DNA of 18,057 nt from Candidatus Moranbacteria bacterium CG_4_9_14_3_um_filter_42_9 (GCA_002790635.1 PFVN01000091.1:1-18057); one strand, 5' to 3'. Numbered from the stretch's first letter, positions 1 to 6,715 are shown. Numbers and translations: made by a program. The notes: generated by a model not told the origin, from the sequence alone.

Positions 1-751
1 TCCGCGGATCCGCCCCCATGGCTTTCCGCACCAGATCAAAATCCGCCCCAATCCGCGCGCAAATATTGGCCAATTCGTTATTGACGGAAATTTTGGCAGC
101 CAAAAAACAATTGGAAGCATACTTCACGGTTTCCGCGGTTTTGGGATCCATAGCATAAAAACGGCCTTCCCTGCGCATAAACGGCGCATACAGCTCGCGC
201 ATAGTTTCGATGACTTGCGGCTCATCCGCGCCGACCACGATCCGGCTCGGTTCCATAAAATCCTTGACCGCGGTCCCCTGCGCCAGAAATTCCGGATTGC
301 TGACGACATGAAATTCAAAATCTGTTCCATGTTTTTTTTGTTCAGAAGCGATGGTCGCGCGAACCAATTCCGCTGTTCCGACCGGCACCGTGGACTTATC
401 CACCACGATTAGAGGATGTTTTATCATCTGCCCGATGGAACGGGCCACATCCAAAACATGGGAGAGGTCCGCGCTGCCGTCTTCATTGGGCGGCGTTCCG
501 ACCGCGATGAAAACAATGTCGCTTGCGTCCAGCGCTTCTTCGAGCTCGGTGGTAAAGCGCAAAGTTTTTGCTTTGAGGTTTCTTGCAATCAGTTCGTTGA
601 GTCCTTTTTCGTGGAGCGGCGCTTTGCCTTGGCTGAACTCAGCCACTTTTTTCGCGTTTTTGTCCACGCAAATCACCGAGTTGCCCATTTCGGACAAACA
701 CGCTCCGGTGACCGAACCGACATAACCGGTGCCGATGATAGCTAATCGCAT
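1..751 (-). CDS. ugd: UDP-glucose 6-dehydrogenase, N-terminal part (runs off left edge)
   Basis: Oxidises UDP-glucose to UDP-glucuronate in two NAD+-dependent steps, supplying an acidic sugar donor for surface glycans in the cytoplasm. About 250 codons are visible on the minus strand, from ATG at 751 to the window edge; the C-terminal part is missing. The protein starts MRLAIIGTGYVGS, the Rossmann GxGxxG NAD-binding motif. It continues with VGTPPNEDG, STVPVGT, SNPEFLAQGTA and KYASNCFLAAKISVNNE, which contains the conserved Lys and Asn of the UDP-glucose/GDP-mannose dehydrogenase central domain. It reaches MGADPR before the edge. The start immediately follows an AACTT-type repeat and shows no Shine-Dalgarno sequence. 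It lies downstream of a glycosyltransferase and a four-helix-bundle gene on the same strand. GDP-mannose or UDP-ManNAc dehydrogenase are the alternatives, but the motif wording fits UDP-glucose dehydrogenase best. Confidence 0.92.
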   Translation of the reverse strand, partial: MRLAIIGTGYVGSVTGACLSEMGNSVICVDKNAKKVAEFSQGKAPLHEKGLNELIARNLKAKTLRFTTELEEALDASDIVFIAVGTPPNEDGSADLSHVLDVARSIGQMIKHPLIVVDKSTVPVGTAELVRATIASEQKKHGTDFEFHVVSNPEFLAQGTAVKDFMEPSRIVVGADEPQVIETMRELYAPFMRREGRFYAMDPKTAETVKYASNCFLAAKISVNNELANICARIGADFDLVRKAMGADPR

Positions 752-788
752 AAGTTCGTAAAGTTAGAAAGTTAAAAAGTTCGTAAAG
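752..788. repeat. AAGTT-type degenerate array between ugd and the four-helix gene
   Basis: On the plus strand this reads as four AAGTT units spaced 8-9 bases apart (AAGTTCGTAAAGTTAGAAAG and onward). It supplies the last codons and stop of the four-helix-bundle gene and ends directly at the ugd start codon. It is in inverted orientation to the longer array at 1129-1225. Confidence 0.7.
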
Positions 789-1128
789 CCTTGATTAGGC
801 CCGAAAGCATCTTTGACATTTCAAATGCTTGATTATATAAATTATCAAAATCATTTTTACTTATATATTTTAAATCCAGCGCTAGATAAAGCATTGAACG
901 AACCTCACCGCATGAACCTTTTGCAATATACAAAAATTTTGCAAATTCCTTGTTGCCCTTTCTCTCAAATCCTTCAGCGATATTATTCATTATAGAAACT
1001 GCCGCTCTTTGAATTTGGTCACGAAAAGAATAGTCACGACTTATTTTAAAAACTTGATAAACGTTATTAACGAGAACTCTTGATCTTTGCCAGGCAATTA
1101 TATCTTCGATTGTTTCAAACTTCGCCAT
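772..1128 (-). CDS. four-helix-bundle protein (S23/bAvd-like family)
   Basis: A 118-residue protein starting MAKFETIEDIIAWQRSR. It shows the family signature: a first helix with an aromatic/Gln motif, then DYSFRDQIQRAAVSIMNNIAEG, then KEFAKFLYIAKGSCGEVRSML and a final helix with ALDLKYIS. This family, first seen as the protein in 23S rRNA intervening sequences and related to the accessory protein of diversity-generating retroelements, forms a pentameric helical bundle; its free-standing role is unknown. No 23S rRNA or reverse transcriptase is nearby. An in-frame ATG at 1173 would add 15 residues (MLKFIKLKVYQVGKF), but that stretch is encoded entirely by the AAGTT array, so the ATG at 1128 after a weak GGAAAG is preferred. 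The C-terminal LRTF and stop are also encoded by an array. It separates a glycosyltransferase from ugd. Confidence 0.85.
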   Translation of the reverse strand: MAKFETIEDIIAWQRSRVLVNNVYQVFKISRDYSFRDQIQRAAVSIMNNIAEGFERKGNKEFAKFLYIAKGSCGEVRSMLYLALDLKYISKNDFDNLYNQAFEMSKMLSGLIKALRTF

Positions 1129-1225
1129 AAACTTTCCGACTTGATAAACTTTTAACTTGATGAACTTGAGCAACTTTCTAACTTGGATTCTTTATAAACT
1201 TGTAACTTTATGAACTTTCTAACTC
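1129..1225. repeat. AACTT-type degenerate array upstream of the four-helix gene
   Basis: About ten units of the form AACTT or AACTTT, separated by short A/T-rich spacers such as CTA, GATA and TATG, fill the gap between the glycosyltransferase stop and the four-helix start. It contains AACTTTCTAACTT, the exact reverse complement of AAGTTAGAAAGTT in the array at 752-788, so the two arrays flank the four-helix gene as inverted repeats. Confidence 0.7.
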
Positions 1226-2187
1226 TCCCTTATCTCCTTTATCGTGTAGTTCATCGTTTGCCTGTTTTTATAATATGTTTTAATCAATATCCCCGCCAGC
1301 AGTCCAAAAACGAACAGCTGGATGCCGACCAGGATCAAAAAAGTTCCGACCATCGGCCAAATTTTTTCCGAAAGCGAAGCTCCGAAAAATATTTTTTCTA
1401 TCGCCATCCAGATGAGAATTGCCACCCCTAAAAATGAAAAGATTATTCCGCCGCCGCCGAAAAGATGGAGCGGTCGGTTGGAATATTTTTGCCAAAACCA
1501 AATTTCCACCATATCCACAAAACCCTTGAGGCCTCTTTTCCAGTTATATTTAGTCTGGCCGTGAACGCGCGGATGGTGGCTGACTTTCACTTCCCCGACA
1601 CGGTAGCCCTGCAATTCCAGGATCGCCGGAATGAACCGGTGCATCTCGCCGAAAAGATCTACGTTCTGAAAGCATTCCCGCTTATAGGCTTTGAGTGAAC
1701 AGCCGGAATCGTGGATGCGATCCTTGATGAGAACTTTGCGCAAGAGATTGGCGGTGCGCGAAAAAAACTTTTTCATGAAAGTGTCTTTTCTTTGCCAGCG
1801 CCAGCCGGAAACGACGTCATAACCCTTATCCATTTCCTCTAAAAGCAATCCGATGTCCGCCGGATCGTTTTGCAGATCGCCATCCATTGTGATGACGATC
1901 TCGCCCGTGGCAACCTTGATCCCTGCGTCAAAAGCGGCGGTTTGCCCGAAATTTTTGCGAAAACGGACGAGTTTCAGCGGGGTGAGGCCGGCACAATCTT
2001 TGACTGTGCCATCCGTTGATCCGTCGTCCACAAAAATGATCTCGAAGCTTTTTCCCAGGGCCTGGCAGGCGTCTTTGATGCGCTTGTGCAGTTCTTTCGC
2101 ATTCCCCTCTTCATTATAAAGCGGAACCACAACTGACAGATATGGTTTTTCGTTCGCTCTGTTAGCTATTTTGTTATTATTATCCAC
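1219..2187 (-). CDS. family 2 glycosyltransferase, polyprenyl-phosphate type, with two C-terminal membrane segments
   Basis: Probably transfers a sugar from a nucleotide donor to a polyprenyl phosphate at the inner face of the membrane, as in the GtrB/ArnC/DPM1-like branch of GT2. The 322-residue protein has VVVPLYNEEGN near residue 20, the donor-binding VDDGSTDGT at 53-61 and the DxD-type metal site MDGDLQNDP at 101-109. It then has SGCSLKAYKRE at 161-171, and two hydrophobic segments at about 242-264 and 278-302. These are typical of the family, including the membrane hairpin. The start is GTG (protein MDNNNK...), about 10 bases after a GGGG run; no earlier in-frame ATG is seen. The following gene on this strand is the four-helix protein and then ugd, which fits polysaccharide synthesis. 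The exact sugar cannot be told. Confidence 0.9.
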   Translation of the reverse strand: MDNNNKIANRANEKPYLSVVVPLYNEEGNAKELHKRIKDACQALGKSFEIIFVDDGSTDGTVKDCAGLTPLKLVRFRKNFGQTAAFDAGIKVATGEIVITMDGDLQNDPADIGLLLEEMDKGYDVVSGWRWQRKDTFMKKFFSRTANLLRKVLIKDRIHDSGCSLKAYKRECFQNVDLFGEMHRFIPAILELQGYRVGEVKVSHHPRVHGQTKYNWKRGLKGFVDMVEIWFWQKYSNRPLHLFGGGGIIFSFLGVAILIWMAIEKIFFGASLSEKIWPMVGTFLILVGIQLFVFGLLAGILIKTYYKNRQTMNYTIKEIRES

Positions 2188-2255
2188 AATTTTTCAGCCC
2201 CGTTTTATATCTAACGGAGTTCATAATTAAAAAATATATTACTCTGCCATTGTAT

Positions 2256-2282
2256 AAAATTTCCGCCCGCAAGTCAAAAATC
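2256..2282. repeat. dispersed 27-base repeat, copy 1
   Basis: This 27-base stretch (core AAAATTTCC-CCCGCAAGT) matches 5913-5939 at 24 of 27 positions by direct comparison. Both copies lie in intergenic A/T-rich DNA, one beside the palindromic element and one beside the abiE operon. Confidence 0.65.
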
Positions 2283-2720
2283 GGAAAACCTTTTTTCCGA
2301 AAATTATTATCCACTTTCTTTTGCAGAAAAGAAAGTGGATAGAAAGAAACTGCCGCACCGGCTCGTGCTGGGGCAAATTCTTGACGCGGACTCGCTAAAA
2401 TCACTAAAAACGACGTCGCTCCAAAAAGGGAGAAGTGATTTTTGCGCTCGCCCGCTGGAATTTACCTACGTATCTTCGCTATGTGCGGGTATTTTAAAAA
2501 GTATATGAATCAGCCTTGCGTTAGGGCGGAGCTACGGATTCAGCCGAAACGAGCGTAAAGAAACTCCGCACCGATCCCCGCCGTAGACGGGGTTAGGAGT
2601 TTCAGCGAGTGAGGCTAGAATACGTCTCCGACCCAGCTCGGCTGAGAGCTCTTTTTGTTACTTTTTCTCGCGGAGAGAAAAAGTAAGGCTACAACCTTTT
2701 ACTGCCAAAGAAAGTGGACA
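2281..2720. repeat. palindrome-rich intergenic element, possible structured RNA or decayed mobile repeat
   Basis: This stretch carries no convincing gene but several strong hairpins. 2281-2300 is an 8-bp stem (TCGGAAAA/TTTTCCGA). 2308-2341 is a perfect 15-bp stem with a GCAG loop. About 2398-2444 is closed by AATCACT/AGTGATT. About 2567-2602 is closed by AAACTCC/GGAGTTT, with CCCCG/ACGGGG inside. 2658-2686 is a perfect 12-bp stem with a 5-base loop. The words AAAGAAAGTGGA at 2328-2339 and 2707-2718 bracket most of it. It is visibly more G+C-rich than the A/T-rich intergenic DNA around it. A non-coding RNA, a repeat element or a decayed insertion are all possible; the sequence alone does not decide. 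Confidence 0.55.
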
Positions 2721-2726
2721 AGCATA

Positions 2727-3059
2727 TTATAAATTGACTCTGGCTGCAAAGTTAAAGGAATAAAAATAGTTCTGCCAGCTCTTATCAGTTGAATTATAAC
2801 TATTTTCAAACACAAAATAATCGGCCAGAGCTTCTCTCACCCGTGCGAGCTCCTTGAGATGGCTCGGGACTTTCTCCTTGTCAATTGTCAGATCCAGAAG
2901 CTCTAGTGCCCGTTCAAAAGCCAACCGACTGTATTCAGCATTGCCTTTGTTTTTCCAATTGATAGCTCGCCCGACCTCGCTTCCGACATTCGCCATCTGT
3001 TCAAAGAAGGTGAGTGCTTGCCAGCGGCCGCCGGCTAAATTTTTATGCTGATTGTTCAT
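2727..3059 (-). CDS. hypothetical protein of 110 residues, partner of the DUF5674 gene
   Basis: A small, probably cytoplasmic, mostly helical protein with no signal peptide or membrane segment. It contains GGRWQALTFFEQMANVGSEV, then a long amphipathic stretch with ERALELLDLTI and an aromatic-rich tail (WQNYFYSFNFAARV). I recognise this kind of sequence only as an uncharacterised protein of candidate-phylum bacteria and assign no function. Its start overlaps the end of the DUF5674 gene by 17 bases on the same strand, so the two are very likely translated from one message and may act together. The next gene downstream on this strand is 540 bases away across the palindromic element. Confidence 0.75.
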   Translation of the reverse strand: MNNQHKNLAGGRWQALTFFEQMANVGSEVGRAINWKNKGNAEYSRLAFERALELLDLTIDKEKVPSHLKELARVREALADYFVFENSYNSTDKSWQNYFYSFNFAARVNL

Positions 3060-3399
3060 TTTTTTTCACCAGTTTCTCAACTATTTCTAAAATATTTTTC
3101 TGAATCGTAACATCTTCCACTCCCCGGCTGCGGTTGTTCTGGGATGGACGCAAATTTATCATTGAATCGAATTCCACAAAATCCGGACCCTTCATTTCCG
3201 GATAAATGTTGATTCCCCAAAGATTTTTCTGTTCCGATCCCTTTTCCAAAAGTAGCGCCTCTTCATCGGCGTGCAAATCGGCATCAATTGCCATAATTTC
3301 CTTTTCAACATCGACAACCGCTTTGACCAAATTGCCGAACATTTTGCCCGACATTTCCTCCAATTCGCCGATTGTAATCTCCTTTTCTACTATTTTCAT
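3043..3399 (-). CDS. DUF5674 family protein
   Basis: A 118-residue soluble protein starting MKIVEKEITIGELEEM. It has the blocks I associate with DUF5674: VVDVEKEIMAIDADLHADEE at about 28-47, LWGINIYP at 60-67, EFDSMINLRPSQNNRSRG at about 76-93, and a C-terminal helix. The family has no established function. The acidic/His block and the strongly conserved Arg/Asn-rich block could form an active or binding site, but this is inference. It is the first gene of a two-gene minus-strand unit and overlaps the next gene by 17 bases. No clear Shine-Dalgarno sequence precedes the ATG at 3399. Confidence 0.8.
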   Translation of the reverse strand: MKIVEKEITIGELEEMSGKMFGNLVKAVVDVEKEIMAIDADLHADEEALLLEKGSEQKNLWGINIYPEMKGPDFVEFDSMINLRPSQNNRSRGVEDVTIQKNILEIVEKLVKKNEQSA

Positions 3400-3454
3400 A
3401 CTGAAATACTATCACGAAACGGCCATTTCCGACAAGCTTGCTGATCCATGTTTT

Positions 3455-3542
3455 CCCGCTAGAGCGGGACCCCGCCAAGGCGGTGGCATGCTTCATGCCC
3501 GCCTGCAACGCATGCAGTAGCATTGCGGGCAGGTTTCATGCC
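3455..3542. repeat. chain of short G+C-rich palindromes between divergent genes
   Basis: Successive hairpins can be read: CCCGCT/AGCGGG at 3455-3468, CCGCC/GGCGG at 3472-3483, GGCATG/CATGCC at 3485-3499, and an imperfect larger stem around 3498-3536 pairing GCCCGC..GCAA with TTGCGGGC. It lies in the shared upstream region of the minus-strand DUF5674 gene and the plus-strand SpoIID-like gene. This resembles dispersed intergenic palindromic repeats; termination or boundary roles are possible. Confidence 0.5.
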
Positions 3543-3553
3543 TTAGTCACTAT

Positions 3554-3582
3554 TTGAACAAAACCCACAAAAATGATAAACT
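3554..3582 (+). promoter_or_regulatory. probable sigma-70 type promoter of the SpoIID-like gene
   Basis: TTGAAC at 3554-3559 and TAAACT at 3577-3582 are separated by 17 bases, a canonical spacing. Transcription would begin near 3589, about 30 bases before the ATG at 3620. No strong ribosome binding site precedes that ATG. Confidence 0.4.
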
Positions 3583-3619
3583 AAAACCTGAAACGCCGTA
3601 ATTTCTTTACATCCTGATA

Positions 3620-5095
3620 ATGCTCAAAACAAACACAAAAAAAACGTCCAGCTTAATCATTCTCGGTCTGTTCACCGCCTCTCTTTTCGCGTCTTTTGCC
3701 ACAGTTGCGCCAAGTCCGGCCCGGGCCGAAACTTCCACCTTGCAGGATGATTTTGAGCTTTACCAAAAATATCAGCTTTTCCAGAAATACGAGAAAAAGC
3801 AAAAATACGGCAAATACAAGAAATACGCCAAGAACAAGAAAAAATACGGCTTCAGCAGCGCCACGGCCAAAGCGAAAGCCAAAGCCGCGTATTACAAATA
3901 CAAACTTTACAAAAAATCTCCGGCGAAATATCCGCAAAACGTCCAATATTACGAGCTGTACAAAAAATACAGCAAATACAAAAAATATGTTTCGCCCTAC
4001 AGCAAATACAGCCGGTATTCCAAATACAAAAAATATGACAAGAGCGCCTATCATGAAGGAAGAAATTACGGGGGCGCGGAATATAAAGCCGGCTACGACC
4101 GCTACAAGGCGGCTGAGGCGGCTCTCGCGGCCACCGTCGGTGAAGCAGATCTCGGCGGCGGCGCGCTCGGACCGGACATAACCGTGGGACTCATCGGCTA
4201 CACCAAAAGCGATCTGACTTCCAGCTATTTCCGCATCAAAGCTAACAAAGACTACAACGTCAAAAACAGTGCCGGCACGGTGCTGGCCGCGATTCCCGCC
4301 GCGACTTATACGAAAGTTAAATATGTTTCCGGCAACACGCTCCAGATTTATGAATCCGTGACTCCGGCTGTCAACACGGAAAACATCGTGGCTTTTGATG
4401 CCGTGGATGGTAACAATTCCGACCTCATCTTTGACATCAACAATCCGGGTTCAGATTATGACCAATACCGCGGGACGATGAAACTTTCCTTCTACGACAG
4501 TCCGGAAGCGGACGGCGACCGCATTTGGGCCATCAACACATTGCCCTTGGAGCAATATATCTGGGGTATGGGCGAAATTGCCGGCACGGGAGACGCGGAT
4601 CACAATCGCGTGATGACGACTGTTTTCCGCACCTACGGCTATTGGAAGATAAAATTCTCCACCAAATACGCCGCGGAGGGTTTCAAAGTCACCGCCACCA
4701 CCTCTTCCCAGCTGTATTATGGCTATGACTGGGAAACGGCGCATCCCAACATCCGCACAGCGGCCGAAGACACCGCGGGCAAAATCGTGATGTATGTGAA
4801 TTCGGACGGCCTCAACGAAGTCGCGCTGACCCCTTATTCTTCCTGGACAGATGGCCGCACGCGGAGTTTTGAAGAACGCTGGGGATCCACCAGTTATCCC
4901 TGGTGCCGGTCAGTGGACGATCCCTATGGCAAAGACGCGACCCGGACCACCGGCCAACTGGAAGCGGCTGGCAATCATATGGTCGGCCTTTCCGCCCACG
5001 GCTCTCTCGCTCTGGCCGCCGACTACAACAAAGATTGGGACTGGATTTTGAATTATTATTTTTACAACATTAACATCCACACGGCGTATCCATAA
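3620..5095 (+). CDS. secreted SpoIID/LytB-like protein with Lys/Tyr-rich N-terminal region
   Basis: A 491-residue exported protein. Residues 1-36 are a signal peptide with a basic start, a hydrophobic core and SPARA before the likely cleavage. Residues 47-165 are extraordinarily rich in Lys and Tyr (repeated YKKY, KYSKY, KYKKY), with almost no hydrophobic core. The C-terminal half (about 289-485) resembles SpoIID/LytB domains: LPLEQYIWGMGEIAG at 308-322, with the Glu of the usual LEEY...GVxxxE pattern at about 319, and GNHMVGLSAHGSLALA near 451-466, corresponding to the GHGVGMSQWGA block. It ends in an ILNYYF segment. Known SpoIID is a peptidoglycan lytic transglycosylase, so a cell-wall role is inferred. 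The second motif is altered (HMVGLSAHG), so activity is uncertain. The Lys/Tyr region could bind acidic glycans or cross-link. Confidence 0.78.
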   Translation: MLKTNTKKTSSLIILGLFTASLFASFATVAPSPARAETSTLQDDFELYQKYQLFQKYEKKQKYGKYKKYAKNKKKYGFSSATAKAKAKAAYYKYKLYKKSPAKYPQNVQYYELYKKYSKYKKYVSPYSKYSRYSKYKKYDKSAYHEGRNYGGAEYKAGYDRYKAAEAALAATVGEADLGGGALGPDITVGLIGYTKSDLTSSYFRIKANKDYNVKNSAGTVLAAIPAATYTKVKYVSGNTLQIYESVTPAVNTENIVAFDAVDGNNSDLIFDINNPGSDYDQYRGTMKLSFYDSPEADGDRIWAINTLPLEQYIWGMGEIAGTGDADHNRVMTTVFRTYGYWKIKFSTKYAAEGFKVTATTSSQLYYGYDWETAHPNIRTAAEDTAGKIVMYVNSDGLNEVALTPYSSWTDGRTRSFEERWGSTSYPWCRSVDDPYGKDATRTTGQLEAAGNHMVGLSAHGSLALAADYNKDWDWILNYYFYNINIHTAYP

Positions 5096-5104
5096 TGAGC
5101 ACTG

Positions 5105-5193
5105 TCATCCCGATGCCCGCCATTCGGCGGGATAAGCTTCGCGAGGGATCTAATAAAACCGGACGAGGTCAGACCTTTTATCGGAAAAGCCGA
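5105..5193. repeat. intergenic palindromic repeats after the SpoIID-like gene
   Basis: CCCGCC/GGCGGG forms a hairpin at 5116-5131, inside a looser ATCCC/GGGAT pairing. A second palindrome, AGGTCAGACCT followed by TTTTAT, lies near 5165-5181 and could act as a weak terminator for the upstream gene. The wording (TGTCATCCCGATG...GAGGGATCT) resembles widely dispersed bacterial intergenic repeats. Confidence 0.5.
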
Positions 5194-5213
5194 GCTTTAG
5201 GAAAACCAATTAT

Positions 5214-5777
5214 ATGCAACTAAATTCAAAAATTATCTTGGCAGTTTGCGCGTTAGCCTTGATCGGACTATTCTATTGGGGCTATCCGGTGGTCAAAAAT
5301 CGTTATTTCAACCCGGATAAAATCGAAACTGTTTCCCCGCTCCCGCCGACGGAAAACATTCCGGACATTTTAGCGGATCCGGAAACCGTTTCGGAGCCAA
5401 GCGCAGATGAGGTTCCGGTAGAAGAAGAAACGGCGCCGGAAAGCCCCGCCGCCGAAGCGGAAAAAAAAGAGGCGGAAGCCGAACCGCTTTTGGATGTCAC
5501 AACTGGCGACTGCGCCAATCAATGCCAGGATTACAAAAATGACGCCGAGGATCTGAAATATTGCCAAAATTTTTGTGGATCAGATTCGTCCAAAAAATCG
5601 GCGGATGGTTGCGACCAGCTGGAAGATCTGGAAAAAGATTATTGCTGGAAAGACTTGGCGGTGGCCAAAAAAGATTTGCCGGTTTGCGGCAAAATAATCG
5701 ATTCCGGCATCAAAAAAAGCTGCCAGAACCGCGTGGCGGAAGATATTCTGGATGAACAAAACGCGGAATTGGAATAA
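5214..5777 (+). CDS. membrane-anchored cysteine-rich protein
   Basis: A 187-residue protein with one N-terminal membrane segment (about 6-24), then a Pro/Glu/Ala-rich, acidic, presumably disordered linker (about 34-95). A C-terminal domain holds eight cysteines at 100, 104, 117, 121, 133, 144, 158 and 170. Two are CxxxC pairs. The rest are spaced 11-14 apart in a pattern like GCDQLEDLEKDYCWKDLAVAKKDLPVCGKI, which looks like a short helical disulfide repeat. The domain is likely outside the cytoplasm, with four disulfides. I do not know the family's function. Its final 44 bases (encoding about AEDILDEQNAELE and the stop) are repeated exactly at 7470-7513, on the far side of the abiE operon. 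The gene itself is intact. Confidence 0.78.
   Translation: MQLNSKIILAVCALALIGLFYWGYPVVKNRYFNPDKIETVSPLPPTENIPDILADPETVSEPSADEVPVEEETAPESPAAEAEKKEAEAEPLLDVTTGDCANQCQDYKNDAEDLKYCQNFCGSDSSKKSADGCDQLEDLEKDYCWKDLAVAKKDLPVCGKIIDSGIKKSCQNRVAEDILDEQNAELE
5734..5777 (+). repeat. direct repeat, left copy of the 44-base abiE flank
   Basis: The last 44 bases of the cysteine-rich gene, identical base for base to 7470-7513. A second block, 5814-5839 (26 bases, containing GATCTAAAAAAGCTTAGCTT), is identical to 7546-7571. The DNA between the two blocks differs in the two copies (36 versus 32 bases). Confidence 0.92.
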
Positions 5778-5813
5778 TTAGGAAAAAAGACTCAAACCAA
5801 AAAGTTAAGCTTT

Positions 5814-5839
5814 GAAGATCTAAAAAAGCTTAGCTTTGA
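5814..5839 (+). repeat. direct repeat, left copy of the 26-base abiE flank
   Basis: Exact 26-base match to 7546-7571. Further on, 5859-5886 matches 7660-7687 at 23 of 28 positions. The right copy there includes the start codon of the DPM1-like gene, while the left copy has AAG in place of ATG. Confidence 0.9.
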
Positions 5840-5848
5840 AAAAATTAA

Positions 5849-5880
5849 AAACTTCCCAACTTTATAGACTTTTCAACTTT
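5849..5880. repeat. AACTT-type array
   Basis: Four AACTT/GACTTT units in plus orientation, of the same kind as those at 1129-1225, 7389-7428, 7605-7680 and 8380-8410. Confidence 0.6.
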
Positions 5881-5912
5881 AAGGACTATCCGCGATTCAT
5901 GCTTCAGTTTAA

Positions 5913-5939
5913 AAAATTTCCACCCGCAAGTTGAAAATC
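5913..5939. repeat. dispersed 27-base repeat, copy 2
   Basis: Matches 2256-2282 at 24 of 27 positions. The copy lies downstream of the abiEii stop, in otherwise featureless A/T-rich DNA. Confidence 0.65.
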
Positions 5940-6006
5940 ACACAAGATATTCTTAGATAAAAAATCCGTCATCGCGAATGTGCGTAAACAAATTACCGCA
6001 GACCGG

Positions 6007-6696
6007 TCAATTTTTGATAAAGAAATTAATTTGAGCCCGCAACTCTCGTTTTAAAAATTCTTTAATCCAACTTTTCTGTTTTTCGTCCACCAACTCACCT
6101 AGTCCTGCTAAAGGGTTGCTTTTTGAAAAATTTTTCTCAATAAAAATTGCTAGATCCGCACAGTATTCCCGTGAATTTTTTCCGGAAATTTCCTGAATAA
6201 CTTTTTCATTCGGAATAAAGCCCCGCTTAAAAAGAAACCAAATATCATAAAAATCTCGATTTGCGACCGCCTTGCGGTTCATCGCGGCGATAAGCTTGTG
6301 AGCGAAGGAATCCGCGATTAAAAGAACCTTTACCTCCGTCCCATAAAAATTTCTTGTTTCATAGCTGTTCGTCTTGGTTATCCGTTTGTTAATTTCAATT
6401 TTTACGCTCTGTTGGCCAGTTTCATAACGTAATTCAAAAAGAAGAGTAAAATTTTTGTTCATCGCGTCTTCTATCGTGCCGTATTTTTTGAGAATATTTT
6501 TGACCTCGGCAAAAACCTCCGGTGTCCGCTCAGCATTCAAAAGATCAAAATCAAGGTCAACCGAGAAACGGTCAAGGCCATAAAAAAAATACAGCATTGT
6601 TCCGCCCTTGAAACCCAGCCAAGCGGCAATCGGAGAATCGTATATCTCTTTGATTATTTCAAAAAGTATTTTCCGGTGTTTTTTTTGGTCCAACAT
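6007..6696 (-). CDS. abiEii: AbiEii-type nucleotidyltransferase toxin
   Basis: A 229-residue protein of the AbiEii/AbiGii family, the toxin of the type IV AbiE toxin-antitoxin and phage-abortive-infection system. The fold is a DNA polymerase beta-like nucleotidyltransferase. LGFKGGTMLYFFYGLDRFSVDLDF (about 27-50) carries the Gly-Gly motif and the metal-binding D-x-D. VKIEINKR (98-105) and ADSFAHKLIA..NRDFYDIWFLF (about 128-156) are the other family blocks, including the conserved Lys and RDxYDIW. Known AbiEii proteins block growth by nucleotide transfer, probably to RNA; the target here is unknown. The gene follows abiEi after 19 bases on the same strand, in the usual antitoxin-first order. 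No clear ribosome binding site precedes it, so translation may depend on the upstream gene. All key residues appear intact. Confidence 0.9.
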   Translation of the reverse strand: MLDQKKHRKILFEIIKEIYDSPIAAWLGFKGGTMLYFFYGLDRFSVDLDFDLLNAERTPEVFAEVKNILKKYGTIEDAMNKNFTLLFELRYETGQQSVKIEINKRITKTNSYETRNFYGTEVKVLLIADSFAHKLIAAMNRKAVANRDFYDIWFLFKRGFIPNEKVIQEISGKNSREYCADLAIFIEKNFSKSNPLAGLGELVDEKQKSWIKEFLKRELRAQINFFIKN

Positions 6697-6715
6697 ATGT
6701 TTCTGATTATTTTAT

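Noticed and set aside
351..745. Open frames on the plus strand opposite ugd
   Set aside because: The minus-strand frame gives an unmistakable UDP-glucose dehydrogenase, so these are shadows.
1129..1173. N-terminal extension of the four-helix protein to an ATG at 1173
   Set aside because: The extra 15 residues are encoded by the AAGTT array, and the family start matches MAKFETIEDI at 1128.
2180..2404. Small minus-strand open frame over the hairpin at 2308-2341
   Set aside because: It is out of frame with and overlaps the glycosyltransferase start, has no family features, and translates a palindrome.
3653..4181. Long open frames on both strands inside the Lys/Tyr-rich region
   Set aside because: They are side effects of the repetitive AAA/TAC-rich codons of the SpoIID-like gene; their products are low-complexity with no motif or start signal.
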